Origin: Mactra quadrangularis
Lineage: Eukaryota; Mollusca; Bivalvia; Venerida; Mactridae
DNA length: 64,000 nt
Reading direction: 5' to 3'
Assembly: GCA_025267735.1 (NCBI GenBank)
Contig: CM046307.1
Coordinates: 38,431,231 to 38,495,230, forward strand
Shown here one piece after another: positions 1 through 12,500 of this stretch (position 1 is its first letter; every line of letters begins with the position of its first letter). Both the position numbers and the translations under genes were made by a program. The notes under the pieces are model-generated. The model worked only from the letters and a program-made list of their open reading frames with translations. It did not search any database and was not told where the DNA came from.

Positions 1-435
1 CCTAAATGAGCCATTCCAATTTTATTGCCTGTACTGCATATTTTGTATTTTTTTGGTTGCTGAATAAAACTTGTTGGTTGTCTAAACTGAAAAATAATTT
101 TGATAATTTTGTAGATTTAACATATTGTGATCTGGTATTATTTTTAATATTTCCCAGTATTGTTTATCACTATTAGACAATGTTATATCTTTATATGATG
201 AAAATAAGATTCATACCTGTGTCAATTTTCTAGTAAGAATTAAATTATCATTCGTGTGATGTAAAAGATCTTAAAAGTATGGTATTCTAATATACAGTAT
301 ACACATCGGTCATAAATTTTGAAATGGATTATGAAGGCTTTTTTAAGTCTCTATTAATGATATTTTTTTCGTAATTATTTTTTAGTGAAATTTCATTAAG
401 TTCAAGTTATCAAAAGTGATAAACAATAATTATTA

Positions 436-722
436 GTCGGATTTTTCAACGAAAAAATTCGGCTAACAGTTTGGCAAAACACGTACCGGGGTCCCATGTC
501 GTTAACAATTGCGTTAAAGTTTTTCTTTACCATATATTTCTGCCATTTATTGTCAGATCTTTATGAAACTTCATACAATGATAACATACCATGTGATTAA
601 CTTAATTAGAAAGTAACCACAACCACCCTACCTTCCTTTGTTATGGATTATTTCCCTTTGTAATTTTTGCATTTATATTTTTTAAATCCAGCTTAAATGT
701 GTTTCCACATTACCTTTCTTGT
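436..722 (+). repeat. Family-A interspersed repeat, copy 1
   Basis: About 285 bp: opens CGGATTTTTCAACG, has the core GTCGTTAACAATTGCGTTAA, CCATATATTTCTGCCATTTA and AGTAACCACAACC, and ends GTTTCCACATTACCTTTCTTGT. Recurs in this window at 5779-6034, 14821-15073, 16403-16686, 19754-19840 (partial) and 53116-53436. Most copies end with a TGTGG/CCACA mini-hairpin and TTTCTTGT. The rest of 1-1258 is intron in which I see no gene. Confidence 0.5.
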
Positions 723-1258
723 TATAAAGACTATTTTCTATGTTTTTCATAGGCTTTCATTGCTGATGGTTGTATATACTAGTAAAGTTCAAATGACCCC
801 TATGATGATATTATGCCCCTACGATAAAGGCCAGACCTTTTATATTTTTTCTCTTTCAAAAATCCCGACCCTAATTTTTAGAAATTGAAAAAATATTACG
901 ATTATTGATTTATTATTACCCACCGTACTTATGTTTGCACCAAAAAAGGAAAAACCTGAACCAATCAAAGTATGAATAAGCTCAACATGTCTATTGTCAC
1001 ATAATTTGAGAAAATGTCAGTGAATTTCTTAGATAAATATCAATTTGAATTTTCACTCAGACCTTGAACAAAATGGGTTTAAAGTCAATTGTAATTGACA
1101 TATCATATTTTTTTATATTTTTATTTCGACCTACTGTACTCATTTTTTTCAAGAAAATTCTTGTAACACTAAAAATATAAAAAGTGTGGCCTTATTTATC
1201 AAATAAGTCTTTTTGTTTCAATGCTATATGTTTGTAATATAATTTATTTTGTATTTAG

Positions 1259-3575
1259 TTATGAAGAGAACTATGTCACTGAGGGCTGATCAACAAACAG
1301 CATTTTTAAAAGAAAGAATGCTAGAATACAAGACAGCAGCTATCAATGCCAAAAAGAATAATGACATTGCTTTAGCTAAACAGTACTTGAGAATGGCAAA
1401 GGTAAATATTGATCTTTGATTACATGGTACATCTATATTCTCTATGATTGGCTTGTTAGTATGAATTCTGTCCTGAGAGCTTTAGATTATATCCACGAAA
1501 AAGGCAATAGATTATTTGTTTACATATACATGTTATCAATTTATGTAGTAAAGTTATTTGCAAACAAAATTTTTGAGAAAAACTGATCATGCATAATTTT
1601 ACTATGTTTGTTTGTTTGCTGGGTTTAACGTCGTAGCAACACATTGTTTGTTTGTTGGGTTGAACGCCATAGCAACACATTATATAGGTCATATAACGGC
1701 AGTTAGTCAACCTACTCACAGCTCCTGGAAAGGCTAAATCTCTGGATTAGCTGTTAACCAACTACTAATCGCATACTTCTGTCAGTGACTGACAACTGCC
1801 CTACATAATTAAAAATCATTGGTAGGAGGGAGAATGGCAGGGCAGTAGAAATAATTTCATGACCAAGCTATACGAAAGTATGCCCCGCCCAGGAATCGAA
1901 ACCACGACCCATGGATCAGTAGACTTGCGTGCTACCAACTGTTCTAGCCATGCGGCTATGCATGTACAAGTTATTATATTTATGTAACATGAATTGAATC
2001 ATATGTTGATAAATTAATAATGCTAATTTTAGAAAGTGTTCATTAATTTTACTCTTAGTCTCTTTTTTTCCTTCGGTAAATGTGAATACTTTTATCCATC
2101 CTAAAGTTTGGACTTTTTCCAAGGACTTTTTGTGACTTTGAAGTTTTTATTTGATGTTAGATATTTTTGACAAAATACTTATCAAAAACATAGTTATTGA
2201 CTATGTTTACATGTTTACATCAATATTTGAGTTATTGACTTAATTGATGTTTTGGTGTTTCACTTGAGTATGATGTATCTTGCTTATAAACTATATTGAT
2301 AGGTCAGTACAAAACTACAGATCGTATTCTTGTCATGCGTGTTTTTGTACTTTTAACAATGGACTTGCCCACTAAATAGGTGAATAAGCTGATGCATGAA
2401 CAGCATTTTTTCTAATTTAAATATACTACTTAGATATTTAACATTTATTTTAAATAGTGTATGTGCACATTGTAATTTTATATAATGATATGTTTCTAAA
2501 AATAAGTGTAAACTAACTATACTAAAAAATTGTAAAATAATTCACCCCTAAATGTTGGTGTGTAATGAAACTGGCATTGTTTATATATGCAATGTTTATG
2601 TGGACGACCTGTAGTCTAACTTCATGTGGATAAATGGTGGTAGACTAGTTCTCCCCCCAGACCCATCTATATCTTTATCAAGACTTGTTTATTTTTGGTT
2701 GTTAATCAAACATATTGTTTGAAGTAAAGATGTTATAGACTATGTGTGATTTGTATTTTATATATTTTTGTTGTATCTTGAGAAGATTTTTAACTGTCTC
2801 TAGAAAAATATTGTTGGTTTTATTATGTAAAAATAATAGGTGAAATGGAAATTTCTGCTGGTTTAAAATTCCGTTAGTTTTTTAATGGGACATATTTTCT
2901 TTCTGACAAATTGCGCTGTATTGACAACTCTTTTAGTATGAGTATTGATACTGATGTCATTAATGGGTTTTAAGATGACTTAAGCCACACAACTTCCCAT
3001 AGAAAGTTGGTGATGATATAACACACACAATATTAATCTCTGAAACAGTGATGACAGTAGCATTACAATATGACAAGAAAGTCTAATCATTATTGTTATC
3101 AGAGACAAACAAATCATTTTTTATCTTATATATTTTCAATTATTATTTTATCTTTATTTGATATCATTGTTCTAATTACACAAGTGCAAGTTATGATTTG
3201 TTGCACTGTACCAATGTGCTGACTATAATTAAGTTGACCAGTTGTGTCCGTGTATATTCAAATGACATTTAATCTAAAAAAAAAAGCATATGGGAAAATA
3301 TTTCTGAGAATATAATTTCAGTGACGATCACAGATATAGTAAAAATAAGTTTCCTGCAGGAATTTCTCTGTGTTAGGTATCAAATGGATTCTATTAGTGA
3401 TGAGAAATTTTAAATAAATTTCTTTGGCCTAAAAAGTACCACATCAATACTTTGTGCACATGTAAACTTTTAGTGTAGTATATATCTTAAACAGTGATAT
3501 TATTCTCTTGTTTTTAAGGGGTTTGAACCTATGATAGATGCTTCAGAAAGTGGATTACCCGTAGATCTTACACAG
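1259..3575 (+). other. Last DM14 repeat of CC2D1 (two exons)
   Basis: Exons 1259-1401 and 3519-3575 together encode one DM14 repeat. The first exon starts after a TTTAG acceptor with two bases completing a split codon, so at least one more exon lies upstream. DM14 repeats in Lgd/CC2D1 proteins bind the CHMP4 ESCRT-III subunit. The intron between them (1402-3518) contains a minus-strand SINE copy at about 1605-1960 and otherwise plain AT-rich sequence. Confidence 0.5.
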
Positions 3576-6500
3576 GTATTGTATTTTTTTGTATTTTCAC
3601 AAGTTTTTTGATATTTACTATTAAAGACCAAGTTTTTTATTCTTTTACTTTTATGTTTGTTATATATGAGTGTGTAGGGGTTACAATGTTTGACTGGTAA
3701 TCATTGGATAGCCAACTGCAAGTTGGTTTGAATCCTATCCAAATCTTACCACCTTGTTTCCTTGAGCTAGAAATTTAGCCTTTTAGCTCAGTACTGGGGA
3801 ACCAGGAAGCGAACTAGAAAGTGATTAATTTAAGTTGTAAGAATTTGTTTCACAGTCGAGCTAAAAATAAATTAGTATAACAAAATAAGTGTGTATTATA
3901 AAATTCTCTTGAATATTTTACACCAATAATATGAAGTGCTGTGACTTGTTTTACAGATTAGTTACTTAGTGGTATGAAGGATAACTTGGGTTGTCAACTA
4001 AAAAAGGATAAACATCCAGACTCAAGTCCTGTGATCTAATATTATACATTGCTATACATGTATTAAAGGTTGTATAATATATGTACCTGAAGTGTTAAAC
4101 ATCAAATCTCAAGCCTGGTGGCTTAATATTATGCATAGATATAAAAAATACCATTTGTATATGTACTTGAAGGGTAAAGCATCTAGACACCTATCCAACA
4201 ACTTAATATTATACATGGAAATATGTAACAGTTGTGTATGTACTTTTAGAGTTGAATGTCTAGATTCCCGCCCAGTGACCTAATATCATACATGGATATT
4301 TGAATGTTTTGTTTATATACTTTCAGGTACCACCGTCTCTAGGATCTGAAGAAGATAATCCTAGCTTTGTAATGATTTCACGTGAAGATTGTGAACTCTC
4401 TGGTGATAGAGAGGAAGTGTTTGCTAAATTAGAACAAGATCTTATATCACAGATAAGGGTAAGTTGTGGTGACCCCTTCATGCCAGAATACTCTCTCCAA
4501 AGCATATCTCAAAATTTTCACACATTCACTTTCTCACTCTGCTCAAAGACTGTGAGCAAACCGATATTTCTATTTTTAGACAGAGACACAAATACATTTT
4601 AATTGCATGACTGTCACATGGTTTTTGTTAAATGGATGTGTGATCTAAAACTTCTCATGCCTATAATTTCAAAATGACGATATGCAAAGATGTTGGACAG
4701 TTTTGCATAAGTTAAATAATGGAAAATTGACCAAATTAAAAGTAAACATTGATCTCTTAACACGCGTATCTCTGATCTTTTAACTGAAAACATAGAGCAT
4801 ATTCAATTTGAATAGGAAGTAAGGCCACACTATATATAACGTCATATGCAGTAGCTTTCGTAACTAGTATGATCAAACCGTACATGGCATTGTTTACCTG
4901 TCTATTTATAATTATTGTAGTCAGGTGATTGTTTCAACCAATGAAAATGCGTAATAAGTTTTTGATCAAATTTGAGTGTAGTGAACTTTCATTGGTTGTT
5001 TAAAAGATTATAGTAAAGGTTAATATCATATATCAACACTCTTTAAGGCAGGGTGTGAATGTACTATATTCACGGAGCGTAGCTAGAATAATTTTCAACA
5101 AAGTTGTAGGTACTGGAAATAAGCTGCTTAAAAATTTCTGAAATCCTGGTTATAGGAAAACATGTTCTAAGGCTCTGTAAAGTACATGCTTTTTAGGCAT
5201 CATTTTGGGAAAGTATGATGTCTGAAGTTAAACTTGGATCCTGAAAAGAAACAAATATTGTAATTGTTGCAATGGCAATTGATGAAGAACGATTACCCAG
5301 GGAACAATTTGACAAGTTGCATTTCTATACAGTTCAGAGTGATAAAAAAAGATTGAGCGTATACAAATCAGCCTTCAACTTGTAGCTTTAAAAAGCTGCA
5401 ATGGGTTTTTATTCATATCAAGTATTCTCACAATTAGACTTAAGCTCACAATATTAAATATCTATTAAATGTTTTTTGTATTTCAGACATGTACAGCTAA
5501 CAGTTCACATTTTTCAAAACTTGGTGATGTGATGAGTGCTAATAAGTAAGATATTTTACATAGAAATATGTATCTTATGAGAGTTTCCTCTTGTTTTTTC
5601 TATCAGTTGTACAATTTGGGGGTTTTGCAAAAAATGGCTGTAACTCAATAAAAGGAAAGAGTGAGATACAACTGTTTTGCGCTAAACCCACATTAGCTAA
5701 CTTGCTTGATTTACTAAACTGAATTGCTTAAGCTGAATTGCTTATAAAGTTTGATTAATTTGTGGTAGCTATTGGACTTGATTGTCGGCGGTCGGACAGG
5801 CGTCCGGTGTCGTTAACAATTGTGTTAAAGTTTTCAAGTAAGCATATATTTCTGCCATTTATTGTCAGATCTTTATGAAACTTCATACAATGATAACATA
5901 CCAAGTGATGAACAGAATTAGAAAGTAACCACAACTCTACCTGGCTTAAAATTATGGATTATTTCCCTTTGTAATTTTTGCGTTAAAGTTTTTAAATCCA
6001 GCTTAAATATGGTTTCCACGTTACATTTCTTGTATTGATTTAAATTCAAGAACTTGACTTTATTTTACACAAATTATGAAGTCTACATAAATTGTAGTGG
6101 GTTAGATTTAATGACTTGATTGGTAATAGTAATATTTTTGTTAGGTTTCAGAAAATGGAGAATGGTTTACAGAAAGATCTAGAAGCTTTAAAGAATGCAT
6201 TAAGACATAAAGATCCTGTGCCTAAATTTCATTATGAAAATAGAACATTTTCTATGGTCCAGTAAGTAGTTTTACATATTTACATACAACTGAATATAGT
6301 CTTTGGCATCATATATTGCCTACTATTCTACTTTGAAAAAAATTGGTAACTATGACAACATAATTATACCCCCGCTTCGAAGATGAGGGGGGTATACTGT
6401 TTTACCCTTGTCTGTGTGTCCGTCCGTTACAAAATTTCCGTCGCAGTTTTCTCAGCAACTATAACATGCAGCGGCCTAATACTTTGCATATTGCTTCATC

Positions 6501-9500
6501 CCATAGTCCCATGTGGTGTAAAGCGATTTCATGCTCCTTGCTCATCTACTTCCTGTTTGTCGCATATTTTTACATTTTGGCGGGGGTATCTTTAGTGAGC
6601 ATTAGCTCACAGATTTACTTGTTATATCTGCTTCTATTGCTTTTTATACCCCGGCTTCAAAGAAGAGGGGGGTATACTGTTTTACCCTTGTCCGTGCGTG
6701 CGTTCGTCCTTCCGTTACAAAATTTCCGTCGCAGTTTTCTCAGCAACTATAACATGCAGCAGCCTAATACTTTGCATATTGCTTCATCCCATAGTCCCAT
6801 GTGGTGTAAAGCGATTTCATGCTCCTTGCTCATCTACTTCCTGTTTGTCGCATATTTTTAGATATTTGCAGGGATATCACTAGTGAGCATTAGCTCACAG
6901 ATTTACTTGTTGAAAAAATAAACAACTTTTGTTGGTAATTATGTTGGTTGGTAGACCAAACCTTGTTTTCCCAATAACTGGTACCCCCCCCCCCCTTTAC
7001 CTATTACCTTTTGACTTGAAATGGAGGCTTGCTTTCATAGATTTGGGGTTATTGGGTAAAAGGTGAAGGCCATCTCAACAGTTAGCACTTAAATATTTAC
7101 TCCTCCATATCTGCAGAAAATCTTCATCAGCTGACTGTAAAAAGACTCATTGATTTCTTAATATTTCCATTTGAACTATTTCTTATTAAAAAATCTCCCT
7201 CCACCCTCTTTGCTTTTAGCTGTGTGGTAGTCTGACTTTTGCTGTTTCTGATATGTTTGTGTACACCTTTTTATAACCAACAGTCACTGTTGTCGTGTAA
7301 TAATATTTTACAAGTATTTCTTGTTTTGGCCTTTTTTGGGGGGGGTTAAGGCCATAGCAACACATTGTATAGGTCATATAACAGCGGTCAGTCAACCTAC
7401 TCACTGTTCCTGAAAAGGCTAAATCTCTAGATTTAGCTGTTAACCAACTACTAAGCGCACACTTTCGTCAGTGACTGACAACTGCCCTACATTATTAAAA
7501 ATCATTGGTAGGAGGGAGAATGACCATAGAAATAGTTGCATGATCAAGCTCCACGAAAGTATGCTCCGCCCAGGAATTGAATCCAAGACCCCTCAATCAG
7601 TAGACTTGTTTCTTGTTTCAGATGTAATACAGATTTAGGTGATAATGATCTAGAGATGACAGTTGTTAGAGGTGTACAATACAATCCTCCTTCTGGATAC
7701 TCTGAAAAAGATTTAGATACTTATGTGAAGTATGAATTTCCTTTTCCTACAGTAAGTATACTAGCATCTTGTTGGTGTTAACTTGCTCATGAAGCTCTAT
7801 CGAATTCAAGTTATCCTTATGCCTCAGTCCCATAAAATGATGGGTTGTTGCGGACCTGTACGTGCAGACAGCTGTAGGCTGTGGGAAGCCTTGTGTATGA
7901 AGGTGACGGTATGCACATGGCACAAAACTACACGCCTGTATGGGGTTGTAGCAGGAAGATATGCAAGTTTAATCCATACTCGGCCACATCGAAACTGATA
8001 GAAATATCCAGCGCTCATCTCTCGGACCCTGGTAAAAAAGTAACAGTTTGTATGGGTATGCAAGAGTTTGTACGAGTCCTTGCGGAACTTGATTGCTTGG
8101 CACCCGTACGATGCCCTCATGGCTATGTTTATGGGACTGTAGCATTAGCTTTGGTTGTTGTGGTCGTTGAGTTTAATGCTGTTGCAACACATTGTAAAGG
8201 TCATTCTATGCATGTTTGTCAACCAACTCATTTTTCCTGGAAAGGTCAAATTTCTGGATTTAGCTGTTAACTAGTTATTAGGCACATTCTTATGTCACAG
8301 TCAGTGACTAATAATTGTCCTTCATCCTTTAGAATCATTGGTAGGAGAGAGAATGGTTGTAGAAATTATTTCATGACCAAGTGTCTTATTGCTTGACCTA
8401 AAATCATGCAATCATAGTTTGATTCCTGGGTGCAATTGGTCATAATCTTCCATGATAATTGTATTTAATATACTATTAATATGAAAATATAAAACTTCTT
8501 TGTTTGATACATGACTGTGTAAGTTTTTTTTACCAGTGTATTATTTTACTTGCATTCATTTTATATTTTCATATAACCATATTTGATTGTCTAATTTTAG
8601 GATGAAACACAGACAGGACAAACAGAACATGTGAAATCCTCCCTGAATCCAGGTATGTTAGTCATTTGACATGTACTTGCTGCGGGTATACACTGCACTC
8701 CATAAGTTCCTTCACACATTTATAGTTTACATGATGCTCAATGGAGTTTTAAAATGTTGTAAAAGCAAATTATTGTTAAATGAATTTTAATTTTTCTTTT
8801 GAAATCTGTATATGTTTCTTTCATATGTGAAATATAAAATATAGCTCAAACTTGATATTGGTTCATTGTGATACATTGACTATTGTTTTGGAGGCTTATA
8901 GATAACTTTTGCTGCAACTCAAAAATGAAATGTACCCATAGAAAATTTGTTTCCATTGCATAAATAATGAACTTAAAAAACAATTATAAAGTATACTTCA
9001 AACTTGAAACTTGGAATTCAATATTTTGTAATGTGAAGAAACTTTTGGAGGGCAGTGTATAGTAATTTTGTTGTTGTATGAGTATAGTAATGTACCTAAA
9101 ATAGCTGACTTGGTTTAATCCAGTAAAAGTCTACATTGTACATAAGCTTGTATTGCATTCACTACCTACTGATTTGTAAGTAGACACAATCATGCTGTCA
9201 AGAAAAGCTTATTTGAAGGCAAGTGTGTGCATGCAAGGTGTATCAAAGGTATAAAATACAGAAAGTCATCTAACAGACATCATAAGTTTTAATCCCTCTC
9301 CAAGAATTGTATGGTCTATATGAGTTTTTCAAGAGTAAAAAAATTGTCTCAAAACTTTCTGTGAATGTTTGCTACTGAAGAAAGGAATTGAAAGATATGA
9401 TAATGTAAAGTTTATTATGTTTTCTCTATTTATTGTAGAGTATCAAGATTCTGTGAAGTTTAATATGAATAGAAAATCTAGAGCTTTAGTTAGAGTGATA

Positions 9501-12500
9501 GAAAGAAAAACTATAAAACTAGAAATATTCTACAGAAGGTATAGACAAAAATTCTGATTTATACTCTTTGGATTGGTTCAAATGCTGATCAAAAATAAGG
9601 TTAATATATGGCTATGGTGGAAATGACATCTATATTTGCCTGCTGACATTGTAATTGCTTAAGGACTTATCAGCCTGACTGCAAACACATGTAGTTACAG
9701 AGCACTGCAATATTTAGAGTCCCAGTAAACCAGTTTTAATGTACGTCATTTCTAAAAAGGGTCAAATAATATTTCAATTTAATTTTCATTATTGTTATAT
9801 ACATAATTATACATTGCCATCCATAATTACCTTTACACTTTTGTAATTGTATGATTTGTATTTATATTTTTACCAATACTTGATAGATTAAAAAGACATC
9901 TTCAGATACATTAAAATCTATAACAATTACATTTATATAAAGTATCATTACTCTTCTTTCAAATGTTACATCTATCATAACTGTACCAATGCATAACTAC
10001 ATCTAAAATATGATTTTATTGCATTCAGGAGAACCAAGCTTTTTTAAAGTATAAAGGTAATTTTGGCTGGCACTGTAAACTGCATTTGTTAAGCCCTCTT
10101 TTTATATGGATAATGTGTTCAAAATTCATGCTGATGTGTTTTATAATTATATTGCTGTCTATGTAAATTGTATTTTTTAATTAATATTTTATTTTTCAGA
10201 GGTTTTCTTAAAAGTGATAAATTACTTGGTACAGTAAATGTAAAATTGTTACCATTAGAAACACAATGTACATATCACGACAGCCATGATGTAAGTATTT
10301 CATAAAGAACTCTTGAATATCCCAACTACATGTATGTACATTGATACTAAAAACTATTCTAGGAATACTGTTATGTGATTGGACAATTTATTTCTAGCAT
10401 TTTCACTTGTTTCATGGAAGGCTATGCTTTACTAAAGTAGTCATATTTATCATTTTAACTGTATTAAATGAGTGAAACCCACTATTCTGAATACTAGCCA
10501 AAGTTTGCCAAAGCATGGTTTAACAGCATTTTATTTTTTCCCATATTAAAAATACAATCTATTGCAAGCATACTAATACAAATATTTCTTTCTTTTTTTT
10601 GATTCCAATTCATGATAAAAACTGGAAAAAATATTTTGTTTATTCATATTTCACATGGTTGAAAGTTTGGGGCACTGACTTTTTGAACCCGCTAAATCAA
10701 TAAATCAGCAGCTGATATCCTGAAATTTAGATATTTCAGGATTTAAAAATAAATACCAGCAGATGACTCAAGATTGTGTTAAGATACAGTTTGTATGTCG
10801 TAATGTAATGCTTACATTCATTTTTATTAAGTGTAGACAAATATTTGTCTGTCTAAAGGTTGTCTTGGAAATCTCTGTTTAGATATGTATAGTTGGAATA
10901 AAATTAAGGCTGCAGCTAGCTTCAGAGCCCACATTTCACTCAGTGCCCCAGGACTCATCATTAAAGGTCGTCCTATTGTTCATAATAACCTACATTTGTA
11001 TATTTTTGTTTGGGCAACTTGAAAATTCTTGTAAACATTTTGGTTCAGGCAAATATAATATACAGCAACATCCTATGGCCACCCTTTTAGTTGCACAAGC
11101 TGCTAAGTTGACTTTTTGTTATAAATGTAGAAACTGTAAAGCTAAGCTGTTATGCTTTATATGTATAGTTTAGTTGTTTTCTTTTCTAGTTAACAGATGG
11201 AAGGAAATCAGTGGGTGGTAAATTAGAAGTCAAATTACGTATAAGAGATCCTTTCAAGAATAAACAAGTAGAAGAGGTTAAAGAAAAATGGCTAGTTATA
11301 GATCAATTTATAAAAACATTAGATAAACCTAAATCTAATGTAAGTATAGTTTGTTTATGAAGGTCTTGAATGTTCTTGTACTTTTTGTACATTGAGTGAT
11401 TCATCTAAATGTCTACACAATATAATGTATAAACTAAACTTAAAGGTACTAATTCACAGATTTGGTTATTTTTTTCTATATTTTCAAAATATCCTTTAGT
11501 GTCTGTAATTGTGTCAAAACATTATTTCTTAATATTTTAAGACAAACTGACCTATATGTTGCAAGACATATATACAATAAAAGTCACAAAAATGCACTAA
11601 CAGTGTCTACACCATAACATACGGGGTTGATATTTACTATATGAAGCACCATCATTTGTTGTTATACATGTACATGTATGTCAATTTGCACTAAAATTGT
11701 CATTTTCAGAACACTACTTTGCTGCTTCCAAAAGTATTTCCATACAATTTTAATAGTTTTAGAAAAAGTTGATATTTAAGTTGAAATCTGTGAATGAGTA
11801 CCTTTAATATCCTCTAATATAGTAATAACAATGCAGTCATCACCCCTACCCTCTAGCTGATATTCCTGGACTAGTGAACATTGATTCAGGCTGGTAAAAA
11901 TTATTAATTTAGTCAGGCTGGTTGATAGTTTTGATGTCATAAAGTTATTACGAAGCCATAAGATATATGATTTATAACAAAGTAACTCATAATTTCTTTA
12001 ATTATCAAATAAATTGATAGCCACCTGGCTAGCTCAGTTGGTAGCACGCAAGTCTACTGATCGAGGGACCCTGGGTTTGATTCCTGGGTGAGGCATACTT
12101 TTTTTGGAGCTTGGTTATGAAATAATTTCTACGATCATTCTCCCTCCTACCAATGATTCTTAATTATGTAGGGCAGTACTGACAAAAGTATGTTCTTAGT
12201 AGTTGGTTAACAGCCAAATTCAGAGATTTAGCCTTTCAAGGAGGAGTGAGTAGGTTGACAGACCCCCACTATGACCTAAATAATGTGTTGCTATGGTGTT
12301 AAACCCAACAAAAACAAACAAAACACTGAGCATTCCTTTTAAGATTATGTAATTATAATTTTAATTATTATTTTATAGGTACAAGGTGGAGAAAAAACGG
12401 GGTAAGGATACTTTTTGTTCTCAAAATTATTGTAGCTAATGCATTGGTGAAAGTATTTAAGACTGGGTCTGAGGTTCAGGGGTTTTTTTTGGACCAGCCA

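Larger units (their letters stand above)
7622..11339 (+). other. C2 domain exons of CC2D1
   Basis: Five exons (7622-7751, 8601-8652, 9439-9538, 10200-10290, 11190-11339) encode the C2 domain. Recognisable segments are MTVVRGVQYNPPSGYSEKDL and DTYVKYEFPFPT (first strands), RALVRVIERKTIKLEIFYRR, GFLKSDKLLGTVNVKLLPLE and GGKLEVKLRIRDPF with EKWLVID after it, the same order as in human CC2D1A. I did not see the acidic loop pattern of a calcium-dependent C2 domain, so a calcium-independent, lipid- or protein-binding C2 is the simpler reading (inference). Confidence 0.5.

Noticed and set aside
6383..6883. Repeated 60-130-codon ORFs (LHIASSHSPMWCKAISCSLL...)
   Set aside because: They are translations of the family-C repeat and recur wherever it is inserted, including 23197-23439.
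7783..8270. ORFs of 71-129 codons on both strands
   Set aside because: They fall in the GC-rich family-D element and the adjacent SINE; overlapping frames in both directions point to composition, not coding.
12019..12095. Real tRNA gene
   Set aside because: Box A and B are good, but the acceptor-stem ends do not pair and SINE body and tail follow; same for 62524-62600.
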